The notes under the pieces are model-generated. The model had not been told where the DNA came from, searched no databases, and worked only from the letters and a program-made list of their open reading frames with translations. From positions 620,001 to 684,000 of the forward strand of contig NZ_FTMX01000001.1 of assembly GCF_900156045.1 (NCBI RefSeq): DNA of 64,000 nucleotides, given 5' to 3'. Shown one piece after another: positions 17,052 to 27,683 of this stretch. This stretch comes from Peribacillus simplex. Its GTDB lineage: Bacteria; Bacillota; Bacilli; Bacillales; DSM-1321. The position numbers and the translations under genes are program-made. How positions within the stretch are numbered: position 1 is the first letter of the stretch; each line of letters starts with the position of its first letter.

Positions 17052-17095
17052 CTGTAGATAAACTCGATGAAAATTGGGTTTGTCTACAGTTTTTT
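17052..17095 (+). terminator. bofC terminator
   Basis: CTGTAGATAAACTC and GGGTTTGTCTACAG pair over a short loop and are followed by TTTTTT. It belongs to the same hairpin type as 3633-3690 and 52912-52958. Confidence 0.8.
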
Positions 17096-17106
17096 AGTGT
17101 TTGTAC

Positions 17107-17172
17107 CATTTGAACGTTGCCTCCAGGCACTCGCTTTCCCGCAGAAGTCCAGTACACCCGTTCCAATCACCT
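17107..17172 (-). repeat. degenerate fragment of the Bacillaceae repeat
   Basis: GGCACTCGCTTTCCCGCAG, AAGTCC and CGTTCCAATCACC correspond to the two ends of repeat R1, with the middle lost. It is a decayed, inverted remnant. The rest of 17173-17350 holds only a possible -10 for ruvA. Confidence 0.6.
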
Positions 17173-17356
17173 TGTATAAAATTTAGATAGAACCCCATTT
17201 GTCTACAAACTGTAGGAAGGGATAATACCCCAAATGTAATGAAACGGGATATCCTCCATTGTAAAAGTCTTTGCGGCTACTAAATAACTTTTAATGAACA
17301 ACACCCCCTTTTTATGATAAAATGAGAGGTACAGCAAAATCAGGGAGAGAATTAAT

Positions 17357-17971
17357 TTGTATGATTATATAAAAGGCAAGGTCGATTATATTGGGCCTGA
17401 ATACATAGTCGTGGAAAATGGGGGGATCGGATATCAAGTGATGACACCGAATCCTTTTATTTTTTCCGCTCAATACCAGAAAGAAATACAAGTTTTCTTG
17501 TATCATTATGTTCGTGAGGATATGGCCGCATTATACGGGTTTCAGACTCGTCAAGAAAAGGCGCTATTCACAAAATTATTGAATGTAACGGGAATCGGGC
17601 CGAAGGGTGCGCTAGCCATATTGGCCTCAGGCCAGGTTGATCAGGTGGTACAGGCGATCGAAAATGAAGATGAATCGTTTTTGGTGAAATTCCCGGGAGT
17701 CGGAAAGAAAACGGCACGGCAGATGATTCTCGATTTAAAAGGGAAACTTGAGAACATCATTCCGGATGCGTTTCCAAGCTTGTTTAACGAAGGCATAACG
17801 GCTGCACTCAGTCCAAATGGATATACGGAGGAATTGGATGAAGCCATTCTTGCATTGAAGGCTCTTGGTTATTCTGAAAAGGAAATCCAAAAGGTTGCCA
17901 AGAAATTGCAGCCTGAAGATATGACGACCGAGCAATATATTAAGAAAGCATTGCAAATGATGTTAAGATAA
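17357..17971 (+). CDS. ruvA: Holliday junction DNA helicase subunit RuvA
   Basis: The 204-aa DNA-binding subunit of the RuvAB branch-migration motor has an N-terminal OB fold ([27 protein letters not shown]), helix-hairpin-helix motifs ([39 protein letters not shown]) and a C-terminal RuvB-contacting domain. The start is TTG (TTG TAT GAT TAT) after AGGGAGAG. ruvB follows after 11 nt. Confidence 0.96.
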   Translation: MYDYIKGKVDYIGPEYIVVENGGIGYQVMTPNPFIFSAQYQKEIQVFLYHYVREDMAALYGFQTRQEKALFTKLLNVTGIGPKGALAILASGQVDQVVQAIENEDESFLVKFPGVGKKTARQMILDLKGKLENIIPDAFPSLFNEGITAALSPNGYTEELDEAILALKALGYSEKEIQKVAKKLQPEDMTTEQYIKKALQMMLR

Positions 17972-17982
17972 GGAGTGGCGCA

Positions 17983-18981
17983 ATGGAGGAGAGAATATTC
18001 AATCAGGAAGCCGATTTGAACGAACTGTCCTTTGAACAAAGCCTGCGGCCGCAAAACTTAAAGCAATATATCGGACAGGATAAAGTGAAAGCGAATTTAA
18101 GTGTATACATCGAAGCGGCTAGGATGCGTGAAGAAACGCTCGATCATGTACTTTTATATGGACCGCCTGGTCTTGGAAAGACGACGCTTGCCGTCATCAT
18201 CGCCAATGAAATGGGTGTAAATATCCGCACGACTTCCGGTCCCGCCATTGAGCGGCCGGGAGATCTGGCGGCCATTTTGAGTGCACTTGAACCAGGTGAT
18301 GTATTGTTCATCGATGAGATTCACCGTCTTCCACGTGTCGTTGAAGAAGTGCTATATCCGGCTATGGAGGATTTCTGTCTGGATATTGTAGTTGGTAAGG
18401 GACCGGAAGCCCGTTCGATCAGGATTGACTTGCCGCCGTTCACCCTAGTAGGGGCCACGACACGTGCAGGCTCATTATCTGCACCGCTCAGGGACCGTTT
18501 TGGCGTTTTGAGCCGTCTTGAATACTATACGGAAAACCATTTGACTGATATCATCATCCGTACAGCAAGAATCATGGATACGGAAATGGATGATCAAGCA
18601 GCAGCTGAGCTTGCAAGAAGGTCAAGGGGCACCCCGAGAATTGCCAATCGGCTTTTACGGAGGGTCCGGGATTTCGCCCAGGTGCGCGGGGATGGTACGA
18701 TAACGGCCGAGCTTGCCGATTATGCGCTTGAATTAATGCAGGTCGACCGTTTAGGACTCGATCATATTGACCATAAATTACTTAAAGGGATCATTGAAAA
18801 ATTCCGTGGCGGACCAGTGGGTCTGGAAACGATTGCGGCAACGATTGGCGAAGAGGCACATACGATCGAAGATGTGTATGAACCATATCTGTTACAAGTC
18901 GGTTTTCTTCAGCGTACCCCAAGAGGCCGGATGGCAACACAGCTGGTTTATGAGCATTTCGGCATGGAGATGCCTGAATGA
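17983..18981 (+). CDS. ruvB: Holliday junction DNA helicase RuvB
   Basis: The 332-aa AAA+ motor has Walker [10 protein letters not shown], Walker B FIDEIHRL, sensor GATTRAG, the arginine finger region LRDRFG, and a C-terminal winged helix ([10 protein letters not shown]). It drives branch migration with RuvA and cooperates with a resolvase. It begins after AAGGAGTGG and overlaps the next small gene by 4 bp. Confidence 0.97.
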   Translation: MEERIFNQEADLNELSFEQSLRPQNLKQYIGQDKVKANLSVYIEAARMREETLDHVLLYGPPGLGKTTLAVIIANEMGVNIRTTSGPAIERPGDLAAILSALEPGDVLFIDEIHRLPRVVEEVLYPAMEDFCLDIVVGKGPEARSIRIDLPPFTLVGATTRAGSLSAPLRDRFGVLSRLEYYTENHLTDIIIRTARIMDTEMDDQAAAELARRSRGTPRIANRLLRRVRDFAQVRGDGTITAELADYALELMQVDRLGLDHIDHKLLKGIIEKFRGGPVGLETIAATIGEEAHTIEDVYEPYLLQVGFLQRTPRGRMATQLVYEHFGMEMPE

Positions 18982-19184
18982 TGAATATACCAAAGATGGT
19001 TATGATTCTTGGTGCGATTATATTCGTGATTGGTTTTGCGATGAAATATATTCATCTCGGCAGGCTGCCGGGAGATATTTTTCTGAAAAAGGGGAATACG
19101 ACGTTTTACTTTCCTATCGTTACATCAATCATCGTCAGTGTTGTGTTGTCCGCCATTTTTTATTTGATCGGCCGTTTTAAATAA
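18978..19184 (+). CDS. small membrane protein, DUF2905 family
   Basis: The 68-aa protein has two transmembrane helices (about 5-22 and 45-65) around [19 protein letters not shown], the hallmark of DUF2905. It lies between ruvB and queA, as in B. subtilis (YrzS). The function is unknown. The start overlaps the ruvB stop (ATGA), so translation is coupled. Confidence 0.85.
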   Translation: MMNIPKMVMILGAIIFVIGFAMKYIHLGRLPGDIFLKKGNTTFYFPIVTSIIVSVVLSAIFYLIGRFK

Positions 19185-19222
19185 TGATTACAGCTTGATA
19201 GACACGTAAGGAAGTGGAACAG

Positions 19223-20251
19223 ATGAAATTGGATATGTTTGATTTTCATTTACCGGAGGAACTGATTGCCCAAGTTCCTTTGGAGGATAGGGAAGCTAGT
19301 AGATTGATGGTGCTGGACAAGGAAACCGGTAAGCTTCAGCATGATGTATTCAGCCATATCACGGAATATATCAAACCGGGAGATTGCCTGGTGTTGAATG
19401 ATACGAAGGTGCTTCCGGCCCGACTATACGGCAGTAAAGAAGGAACCGGTGCAAAAATCGAAGTATTGCTGCTTAAGCAAGAGCATGATGATGTATGGGA
19501 AACGCTTGTGAAGCCGGCCAAACGGATTAAAGAAGGCTCGACAATCGTTTTTGGCGATGGTAAGCTGAGTGCCGTCTGTACAGGCGTGCTCGAGCATGGC
19601 GGAAGGATCCTTGAATTTAAATATGACGGCATATTTTATGAAATACTGGAGAAGCTTGGCGAAATGCCGTTACCTCCATACATCAAGGAACAGCTCGACG
19701 ACCAGGATCGCTATCAAACGGTATATGCGCGTGAACGTGGATCGGCAGCGGCACCTACCGCTGGCCTGCATTTTACGGAGGATTTACTTGAGAAACTTAA
19801 AGGGATGGGTGTCCACATCGCCTTCATCACGCTGCATGTTGGACTTGGTACATTCCGTCCAGTAAGTGTCGACGATATTGACAGCCACGAAATGCATTCG
19901 GAATTTTATCAAATGACGGAAGGCACAGCCAGATTGCTGAATGATGTGAAAGGTAAAGGCGGGAAAATCATTACGGTCGGCACAACGTCCACAAGGACAT
20001 TGGAAACGATTGCGTCCCGCAATGATGGGGTTTTCAAGGAAGAGAATGGCTGGACGAGCATCTTCATTTATCCTGGTTATGAGTTTAAAGGGATCGATGC
20101 GATGATTACGAACTTCCATTTGCCCAAATCGACTTTAATCATGCTTATTTCTGCACTTGCAGGCAGGGAGCATGTCCTTCATGCCTATGAAACGGCTGTG
20201 GAAGAAAAATACAGGTTCTTTAGTTTTGGAGATGCAATGTTAATTAAGTAA
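19223..20251 (+). CDS. queA: S-adenosylmethionine:tRNA ribosyltransferase-isomerase
   Basis: QueA transfers the ribosyl part of SAM to preQ1 in tRNA, making epoxyqueuosine. The 342-aa length equals B. subtilis QueA. Visible motifs are [14 protein letters not shown], RDGxSR-type [35 protein letters not shown] and THxGxGTF-type [12 protein letters not shown]. The ATG at 19223 follows AAGGAAGTGG; the GTG at 19214 lies in that binding site. It forms a unit with tgt. Confidence 0.95.
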   Translation: MKLDMFDFHLPEELIAQVPLEDREASRLMVLDKETGKLQHDVFSHITEYIKPGDCLVLNDTKVLPARLYGSKEGTGAKIEVLLLKQEHDDVWETLVKPAKRIKEGSTIVFGDGKLSAVCTGVLEHGGRILEFKYDGIFYEILEKLGEMPLPPYIKEQLDDQDRYQTVYARERGSAAAPTAGLHFTEDLLEKLKGMGVHIAFITLHVGLGTFRPVSVDDIDSHEMHSEFYQMTEGTARLLNDVKGKGGKIITVGTTSTRTLETIASRNDGVFKEENGWTSIFIYPGYEFKGIDAMITNFHLPKSTLIMLISALAGREHVLHAYETAVEEKYRFFSFGDAMLIK

Positions 20252-21427
<1,176 letters not shown>

Positions 21428-21469
21428 TTCCATAAATATTTTAATGAATGAAAGGAGTGAATATATAAA

Positions 21470-21754
21470 ATGGGTTCTTTAACACAAATACTTCCGTTGA
21501 TTTTAATGTTCGTATTGTTCTATTTCTTATTAATCCGCCCGCAGCAAAAACGCCAAAAGGCTACGCAAAGCATGCAAAGCAGTTTGAAAAAAGGTGATAA
21601 AGTTGCTACTATCGGCGGCATGCACGGAACAATCGATGCAATCGATGACCTGAAAATCGTCATTAAATCACCAGACGGCACAAAACTGACTTTTGACCGT
21701 GCAGCAATCCGTGAAATTACGGAAAGCGCACCGAATAAAGAAGTATCCGTATAA
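21470..21754 (+). CDS. yajC: preprotein translocase subunit YajC
   Basis: The 94-aa protein has one N-terminal transmembrane helix (ILPLILMFVLFYFLLIRP) followed by the family signature RPQQKRQK and a small soluble domain (KKGDKVATIGGMHGTIDAID). YajC associates with SecDF. It follows tgt closely, as in most Bacillus. Confidence 0.95.
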   Translation: MGSLTQILPLILMFVLFYFLLIRPQQKRQKATQSMQSSLKKGDKVATIGGMHGTIDAIDDLKIVIKSPDGTKLTFDRAAIREITESAPNKEVSV

Positions 21755-21762
21755 TACAAACG

Positions 21763-21789
21763 AAAACCGGGCCATGTGCCCGGTTTTTT
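21763..21789 (+). terminator. terminator of queA-tgt-yajC
   Basis: AAAACCGGGC and GCCCGGTTTT with a 5-nt loop, then TTTT. Confidence 0.9.
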
Positions 21790-21799
21790 GCTGTGTTTT

Positions 21800-22171
21800 T
21801 TAATCGGTGCGGGAGTCGGAACTCATGTTGACCCCAAGCACGCCGCCCATCATGGCCGTAATCACAAAACAGCCATAGTATATCCATTGCTTGATGGTGA
21901 AAAGTGCATCGTGGCCTAAATATTGAAAAAGGAACATGACCAACAGATAAAGCAGCCCAGTGCTTCCTCCCAAGAATAGTCCTTGCTTTTTCCCTTTGCC
22001 TCCTGAAATGAATCCACCAATGAAAAGCGATAAAAAGGACACGATCATGACCACGTATGTCAGGGATGATTCCGTCAGTGAAGTAAAACGAAGAAGGATG
22101 GAAACGATTAAACTTGCAATCATCGCTATTGCAAAGATGGAGCCTACGCCATAAATTACGGCGACACTCAT
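21800..22171 (-). CDS. TIGR04086-type small membrane protein (YrzE-like)
   Basis: The 123-aa protein has four predicted transmembrane helices with a positively charged loop (GGKGKKQG) in the middle. Hydropathy pattern, length and the place next to yajC match the TIGR04086 family (YrzE of B. subtilis). The function is unknown. It is transcribed convergently to yajC and divergently from the DUF421 gene. Confidence 0.75.
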   Translation of the reverse strand: MSVAVIYGVGSIFAIAMIASLIVSILLRFTSLTESSLTYVVMIVSFLSLFIGGFISGGKGKKQGLFLGGSTGLLYLLVMFLFQYLGHDALFTIKQWIYYGCFVITAMMGGVLGVNMSSDSRTD

Positions 22172-22364
22172 TTTTTTAGTTTCGATGGGTATTCCTCCTT
22201 TTTACAAGGCTGATACGTATAGCCTGTTTATGTGTTTGTACAAGCATATTCCCCGTATCGAACCTTTAGACCAGGTTTAAGAAGCTTCCCTCAAAATTAG
22301 AAAAGATTATGGAGTAATTTTTCAGTTCCCAAGCCATGCTATGGATGAAGGATGTGGTATTGAA

Positions 22365-23021
22365 GTGGATATCCTGGCTATTATTTTTAGGACAACAGTG
22401 ATCTATCTAGTCATCTTAATCCTTTTTCGAATGATGGGTAAGCGGGAAGTTGGGGAATTGAGCATTCTTGATTTAGTGGTATCCATCATGATCGGGGACA
22501 TCGCCGTCCTATCCTTTGAAGATTTGGATAGACCATTTTTCAGGCAAATCATTCCGATGTTCGTACTTGCTTTCATCCAAATAATATTGGCTTTCATTTC
22601 ATTGAAAAGCATTAGATTTCGAAACATCGTGGATGGTACGCCGCAGATCATCATCAATCAAGGGAAAATAGATGAAAAAGCGATGCGTAAGCAACGATAT
22701 ACTTTCGATGATTTATTGACCCAGCTGCGAGAACAGGGAATTAATGATTTAAATGAGGTGCAATTCGCAATTCTTGAATCTACCGGGAAGCTTTCGATCA
22801 TCAAGAATACCAAAGGCAAACGGTCTAAAACCAAGGAAACACCTTATCCCCTTATAATTGACGGGGAGATACAGGAGAGCAATCTCGATAGAATTGGCAA
22901 AAATCATTTTTGGCTCCGGTACCAGTTGAAAAAACTGGGAGAAACGAAGATAAAAGAGATTTCGATTTGTGGGTACATAGATGGCCAATTTTACATCGAT
23001 AAAAATGAAACGAAGAAATGA
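22365..23021 (+). CDS. DUF421 (YetF-like) membrane protein, YrbG position
   Basis: The 218-aa protein has three transmembrane helices in the first 85 residues, with the signature FRMMGKREVGELSILDLVVSIMIGD. A cytoplasmic DUF421 domain follows (GTPQIIINQGKIDEKAMRKQRYTFDDLLTQLR, FAILESTGKLS). A related protein (YrbG) sits in the same place in B. subtilis, though this one is longer. Family members such as YetF are spore or cell-envelope membrane proteins of unclear role. The GTG at 22365 is chosen because GAAGGA precedes it and upstream residues are atypical. Confidence 0.8.
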   Translation: MDILAIIFRTTVIYLVILILFRMMGKREVGELSILDLVVSIMIGDIAVLSFEDLDRPFFRQIIPMFVLAFIQIILAFISLKSIRFRNIVDGTPQIIINQGKIDEKAMRKQRYTFDDLLTQLREQGINDLNEVQFAILESTGKLSIIKNTKGKRSKTKETPYPLIIDGEIQESNLDRIGKNHFWLRYQLKKLGETKIKEISICGYIDGQFYIDKNETKK

Positions 23022-23046
23022 CCGAAGCCTTTTAATGCTTCGGTTC
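23021..23046. terminator. bidirectional terminator between the DUF421 gene and spoVB
   Basis: ACCGAAGC and GCTTCGGT flank an 8-nt loop just behind both converging stop codons. Confidence 0.75.
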
Positions 23047-23049
23047 ATT

Positions 23050-24612
23050 TCATTTCCAAGCGAATTTTGATAAAAAGCCGCCCACTACAGGAATCCTGAT
23101 CAGATCCGCCTTTTTTATGCTGCCGGTCATGAGCAGGAAAAATGTGAACAGCAGGATGACGACCGTCACGGAAAACATGAGCCTTGTGCCAAGTGGCAGT
23201 GAAGAAAGCGGGAATTGATAAAGATAATAACCGCCCCATCCTGAAATTAAAGCAAGGATCAAAGCTGATATATAGCTGCGGAAATGGAGCGTGAAAGGAA
23301 CGACCTTCAGCACGGTTGAAAAATGCAGGAAGGTGACGAGCATCGTACCGACGGCTATCCCGATTGCGGCACCCATGATCCCGAAACTCTCCTTTGACGC
23401 CAGCAGCCAGATTACACCGATTTTAAGGATGTTTCCGGCCAGGCTGTTGAACATTGCGGCCTTTGCAAGATCCAGTGCTTGCAGCATGGATTGCAGCGGA
23501 TATTGAAAGTAATAAAGGATGAAAAAAGGTGCCAGGAATTTAATGAAAACAGCAGCATGCGAAGAGCCATACATGACTTGTAAAATCGGTTCGGCAAAGA
23601 TGAACAGAATGACGATAGCTAAACAGCCTGTGATAAAGGTGATTTTCAGGGCCTGCTGAAGCCTATGTTCAACGAGTAAAAAGTTTCCGGTCGTCCGGGC
23701 TTCACTCACTGCCGGGACAAGTGCCGTCGCCAATGATGATGTAACGAAAGATGGAAGCATGAGTAAAGGCAGTGCGTACCCTGTCAGCTCCCCGTATTGA
23801 CTGGTGGCTGCGGCTGCGGTGACTCCGGCGATTGCCAAACTTTGGGCGACCACTATCGGTTCGAAAAACCACGAAACCGATCCGATCATCCTGCTTCCGG
23901 TAGAAGGAAGGGCGATCCCCATCAATTCCGTGAACGTTCCTTTTCCCGATTTGACATTCTTGAAGAAACCCTTTCTGAACTTAAAATGTTTCTTTATTTT
24001 AAAGCTGGTCAATAAGTAGAAGAGAGATACAAGTTCCCCGATAATCGATGCGAACATCGCACCGGCTGCTGCATATTCAATTCCATATGGCAAAAAGGCC
24101 TTCGTCAGGACGGCTATGAAAGTGATTCTGGCCACCTGTTCGATAACTTGCGAGAAAGCGAAGGGCTTCATATTTTGCTTGCCTTGGAAATAACCGCGCA
24201 GTACGGATGAGACGGCGATGATCGGTACGATAGGGGCAATCGCCATGAGCGGCCATAGCGTCCGTTTATCAGTAAATAGGTAATCTGAGAGAACCGGCGC
24301 GAAAAGCAGCATCGCAGGAGTGAAAATCATCGATAGAGTAATGGTGCAGGCCAAAGAGACGACAAGGATTTTCTTGATTTTCCGCTCATCACCTCTGGCA
24401 TTGGCCTCAGCCACGTATTTCGAAATGGCGATTGGCAGGCCTAACTGGGTTATGTTCACGACGAGAAAGAGGGTCGGTAATGCCATCATATATAAACCAA
24501 CGCCTTCTTCGCCGATGAAGCGGGCGATGACAATGCGGTTAATGAAACCAAGAACCCTTGTAATCAGGCTTGCGATTAATAAAATCAGCGTCCCTTTTAA
24601 AAATTTGGACAT
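23050..24612 (-). CDS. spoVB: stage V sporulation protein B, MOP-family flippase
   Basis: The 520-aa polytopic protein of the MOP/MurJ superfamily has about 14 transmembrane helices. Motifs such as ASLITRVLGFINRIVIARFIGEEGVGLY at the N-terminus (residues about 14-41) and GQYGELTGYALPL-type SQYGELTGYALPLLMLP match SpoVB, needed for spore cortex synthesis and proposed to flip lipid-linked precursor. I start at MSKFLK (24612), which has GGGAGGGAG upstream; 15 extra residues in frame are not family-like. The yajC-yrbG-spoVB-comN-secDF order is conserved. Confidence 0.92.
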   Translation of the reverse strand: MSKFLKGTLILLIASLITRVLGFINRIVIARFIGEEGVGLYMMALPTLFLVVNITQLGLPIAISKYVAEANARGDERKIKKILVVSLACTITLSMIFTPAMLLFAPVLSDYLFTDKRTLWPLMAIAPIVPIIAVSSVLRGYFQGKQNMKPFAFSQVIEQVARITFIAVLTKAFLPYGIEYAAAGAMFASIIGELVSLFYLLTSFKIKKHFKFRKGFFKNVKSGKGTFTELMGIALPSTGSRMIGSVSWFFEPIVVAQSLAIAGVTAAAATSQYGELTGYALPLLMLPSFVTSSLATALVPAVSEARTTGNFLLVEHRLQQALKITFITGCLAIVILFIFAEPILQVMYGSSHAAVFIKFLAPFFILYYFQYPLQSMLQALDLAKAAMFNSLAGNILKIGVIWLLASKESFGIMGAAIGIAVGTMLVTFLHFSTVLKVVPFTLHFRSYISALILALISGWGGYYLYQFPLSSLPLGTRLMFSVTVVILLFTFFLLMTGSIKKADLIRIPVVGGFLSKFAWK

Positions 24613-24782
24613 TGAACTCCCTCCCTGCCTTCTCAAAAAAGCGGTTATGCTATACAATTATCTATATGCTTGTACTTGGACAAAGCATGACAAAAGTGTT
24701 TGTTTGCGTTCTAACAAATGATTGAAACCCTTCTAAGAAAATGCGCATTTATTTGAGAATCATTTTTACTGGAGGCAAAGTG

Positions 24783-25088
24783 ATGTCAAAAAAGAATCAT
24801 CCCTATCAAAGGTATTATCTAAAGGTACGTCCATTTTTGAAGAGCAAGCGTGAGGAATTTCAAATGGTCGGATTGAATGCCGTAACGGAGGAAGACATTT
24901 GGGGAACCTTAACCAAAAATAAATGGAAGCGTCCGCAGGAAAACATTCACATTCATGAACTTGTCGCAGATATCGTGACATTTTCGAGCAACCAGTTCAT
25001 GACCTTCCAAATGGTTGAAGCATATAAATCACCAAACCTATTGGAGCCGCTTTCTGAAGAGGAACTGAAGGAACTTTTTAAAGAATGA
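24783..25088 (+). CDS. comN: ComN-type post-transcriptional regulator
   Basis: The 101-aa basic/acidic protein matches ComN (YrzD), which in B. subtilis acts on late competence comE mRNA and localises to septa and poles. Motifs KVRPFLKSKREEFQMVGL, ITEEDIW-type VTEEDIWGTL and HIHELVADIVTFSSNQFMTF are visible. The ATG at 24783 follows TGGAGG at 7 nt spacing; the longer frame from 24741 has none. It lies between spoVB (divergent) and secDF, as in B. subtilis. Confidence 0.82.
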   Translation: MSKKNHPYQRYYLKVRPFLKSKREEFQMVGLNAVTEEDIWGTLTKNKWKRPQENIHIHELVADIVTFSSNQFMTFQMVEAYKSPNLLEPLSEEELKELFKE

Positions 25089-25284
25089 CGCAAAGATATA
25101 CTTAAATTGACAGCTGTTTGTATATGTCTCATAATAGATATGGTTATGCTTTTTTTTGGAAAAAGCAGGGAAGCTGTGTCGTTTTTCTCAAGAAGCAAAG
25201 GGTATGCAGTTACCATATAAACTAAAAATGACAGTGTTTTTAACTTCAGGAACAGGCGTATTATAGAAAGGGGCCTACTACATA

Positions 25285-27546
25285 ATGGTAAAAAGAAGCA
25301 GGATCGTTGCGTTTTTTCTAATCGCACTATTGATTTTCGCAGCGATGGGGACGACTTCAAAAGGAATCCTAAAGGATATCAAGCTGGGTCTTGATCTTCA
25401 AGGCGGTTTTGAAGTGTTATATGAAGTAAAACCGCTGTCTGGGGAAAAGATCACCCCGGATGTTTTACGGGCTACAGTAAGCTCACTTGAGCGGCGTGTC
25501 AATGTTTTGGGCGTTAGCGAACCTAACATTCAAATCGAAGGGAAAGACCGGATCCGCGTTCAATTGGCTGGGGTCAAAGACCAAAACAACGCTCGCGAAA
25601 TCCTCTCGACACAAGCTAAATTATCTTTCCGTGACTACAACGATAAAGAAATGATGACCGGTGCCGACCTTAAAGAAGGCGGCGCGAAACAAACGTTCCA
25701 AGAGAATAAACCGGTTGTCGAAGTCACATTGAAAGATGTGAATAAATTTAAGGACATCACTCAAAAAATATCCTCGATGCAAAGTCCGACTAATGTACTT
25801 GCAATCTGGTTGGATTTCGAGGAAGGAAAAGATTCCATTAAGGATACAGCTTCACAGGACAATATGATATCCGCTCCGGCTGTCAGTGAAGTTTTCAATA
25901 CGAAGAAGGTGTATATTACCGGTCAATTCACGGTGGAAGAAGCGAAAGAGCTTGCAGCCCTTCTTAATGCCGGTGCTTTGCCTGTAGATTTAAAAGAAAA
26001 GTATTCCACTTCTGTAGGTGCCCAATTCGGTGCAGGTGCACTGAATGATACTATTTTTGCAGGAATCATCGGAATTGCACTTGTTTTTATCTTCATGCTT
26101 GTGTATTACCGCTTCCCGGGATTCATTGCGGTCGTCACATTAAGCATATACCTTTTCTTGACGCTATTAGTGTTTGATTGGATGAATGCGGTCCTTACGC
26201 TGCCTGGTATTGCGGCATTGGTACTCGGGGTCGGGATGGCTGTCGATGCCAATATCATAACCTATGAGCGAATCAGGGATGAATTGAAACTTGGCAGATC
26301 TGTTAAAGCGGCTTATAAAGAAGGTACCAAGAATTCACTTGCTACCATCACGGATGCCAACTTAACGACCCTGCTGGCTGCGGCTGTTCTATTCTATTAT
26401 GGAACAAGCTCGGTTAAAGGGTTTGCCACCACTTTGATCATTTCGATTTTAATGAGTTTCATCACAGCCGTCTATGGTACACGCCTCTTCATGAGCCTGT
26501 GGGTGAATAGCGGGTTCCTGGACAAACGTGCATCATGGTTTGGCGTGAAGAAGAAATACATTCACGATTTATCCGAGAAAATGGATTTGATGTCATTGCC
26601 AACACGCTTTGATAAAATCGATTTCGTCAAACATCGGAAAGTTTTTTATGGCATTTCAATCGGTGTCACTGTTATTGGAATCATTTTCCTTCTCGTCTTC
26701 AGATTGAATCTTGGGATTGATTTCACGAGCGGTACCCGAATCGAGGTTTCGTCCAAAGACGTCTTGACTACTCAGCAAGTTGAAACCGAAATGAAAAAGG
26801 TCGGTATCGATGCGGATGATATCAAGGATGTCAGGCTCGCTGGTAAAGACAATAAAAATGCTGTCGTTCGGACAGTCGGTGTCCTCGATAAACAGGAAAT
26901 CGCTGAATTGAAGGACCATTTCAAGAAGGATTACGGAGCGGAACCGAATGTCAGCACCGTATCACCGACTGTAGGAAAAGAGCTTGCGAAAAATGCCATG
27001 TATGCGTTAGCGATCGCATCAATCGGAATCATATTGTATGTATCGATACGATTTGAATGGCGAATGGCCGTACCTGCCGTGGTCGCGCTCATACATGATG
27101 CCTTCTTCATCATCACGATTTTTAGCTTGCTCCGGCTCGAAGTGGATATCACCTTCATTGCTGCGGTTCTGACGATCGTCGGTTATTCGATCAATGATAC
27201 GATCGTAACCTTTGACCGTATTCGTGAAAACCTGCGCTTCAGCCGTAAAATCAAAACCGCCGAAGAACTTGAGAACATAGTGAACATCAGTATCAGGCAA
27301 ACTTTGACGAGGTCCATTAACACGGTTCTGACCGTTCTCATCACGGTCATCGCGTTGATGATCTTCGGCAGTGAAGCTATCCGTAACTTCTCCATTGCTC
27401 TGTTTATCGGTTTAATATGCGGCGTGTATTCATCGCTATTGATCGCTTCCCAATTTTGGCTTGATTTGAAAATCAGGGAATTGAAGAAGAAAGGTCCGCT
27501 GAATACAGCGAAAGAAAAGAAACAAAGTCTTGAAGGACAAGTTTAA
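25285..27546 (+). CDS. secDF: protein translocase SecDF fusion
   Basis: The 753-aa RND-type membrane protein uses the proton-motive force to aid Sec export. The N-terminal SecD half (about 1-425) has LGLDLQGGFEVLYEV, the P1 periplasmic domain and six helices (with GVGMAVDANIITYERIRDEL). The SecF half (about 440-745) has LNLGIDFTSGTRIEV and VGYSINDTIVTFDRIRENL. Fused SecDF is typical of Bacillus. It partners with YajC, encoded 4 kb upstream. A terminator follows at once. Confidence 0.97.
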   Translation: MVKRSRIVAFFLIALLIFAAMGTTSKGILKDIKLGLDLQGGFEVLYEVKPLSGEKITPDVLRATVSSLERRVNVLGVSEPNIQIEGKDRIRVQLAGVKDQNNAREILSTQAKLSFRDYNDKEMMTGADLKEGGAKQTFQENKPVVEVTLKDVNKFKDITQKISSMQSPTNVLAIWLDFEEGKDSIKDTASQDNMISAPAVSEVFNTKKVYITGQFTVEEAKELAALLNAGALPVDLKEKYSTSVGAQFGAGALNDTIFAGIIGIALVFIFMLVYYRFPGFIAVVTLSIYLFLTLLVFDWMNAVLTLPGIAALVLGVGMAVDANIITYERIRDELKLGRSVKAAYKEGTKNSLATITDANLTTLLAAAVLFYYGTSSVKGFATTLIISILMSFITAVYGTRLFMSLWVNSGFLDKRASWFGVKKKYIHDLSEKMDLMSLPTRFDKIDFVKHRKVFYGISIGVTVIGIIFLLVFRLNLGIDFTSGTRIEVSSKDVLTTQQVETEMKKVGIDADDIKDVRLAGKDNKNAVVRTVGVLDKQEIAELKDHFKKDYGAEPNVSTVSPTVGKELAKNAMYALAIASIGIILYVSIRFEWRMAVPAVVALIHDAFFIITIFSLLRLEVDITFIAAVLTIVGYSINDTIVTFDRIRENLRFSRKIKTAEELENIVNISIRQTLTRSINTVLTVLITVIALMIFGSEAIRNFSIALFIGLICGVYSSLLIASQFWLDLKIRELKKKGPLNTAKEKKQSLEGQV

Positions 27547-27558
27547 TAGGTGAGAGGG

Positions 27559-27586
27559 GGCTGGCATGATGCCAGCCTTCTTTTTG
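27559..27586 (+). terminator. secDF terminator
   Basis: GGCTGGCATGATGCCAGCC with a following TTCTTTTTG. Confidence 0.9.
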
Positions 27587-27632
27587 TTGGGCCGAACAGG
27601 GAATTACAGCCAATTATGAGTTTAAAATAAAA

Positions 27633-27661
27633 TTGAAACTGGTATATTCGTTTTGTATAAT
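27633..27661 (+). promoter_or_regulatory. sigma-A promoter of recJ-apt
   Basis: TTGAAA, exactly 17 nt, then a perfect TATAAT, about 20 bp before the recJ start. It is among the best promoter matches in the window. Confidence 0.8.
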
Positions 27662-27683
27662 GAGTAAGTTGAGGGGTGAATAA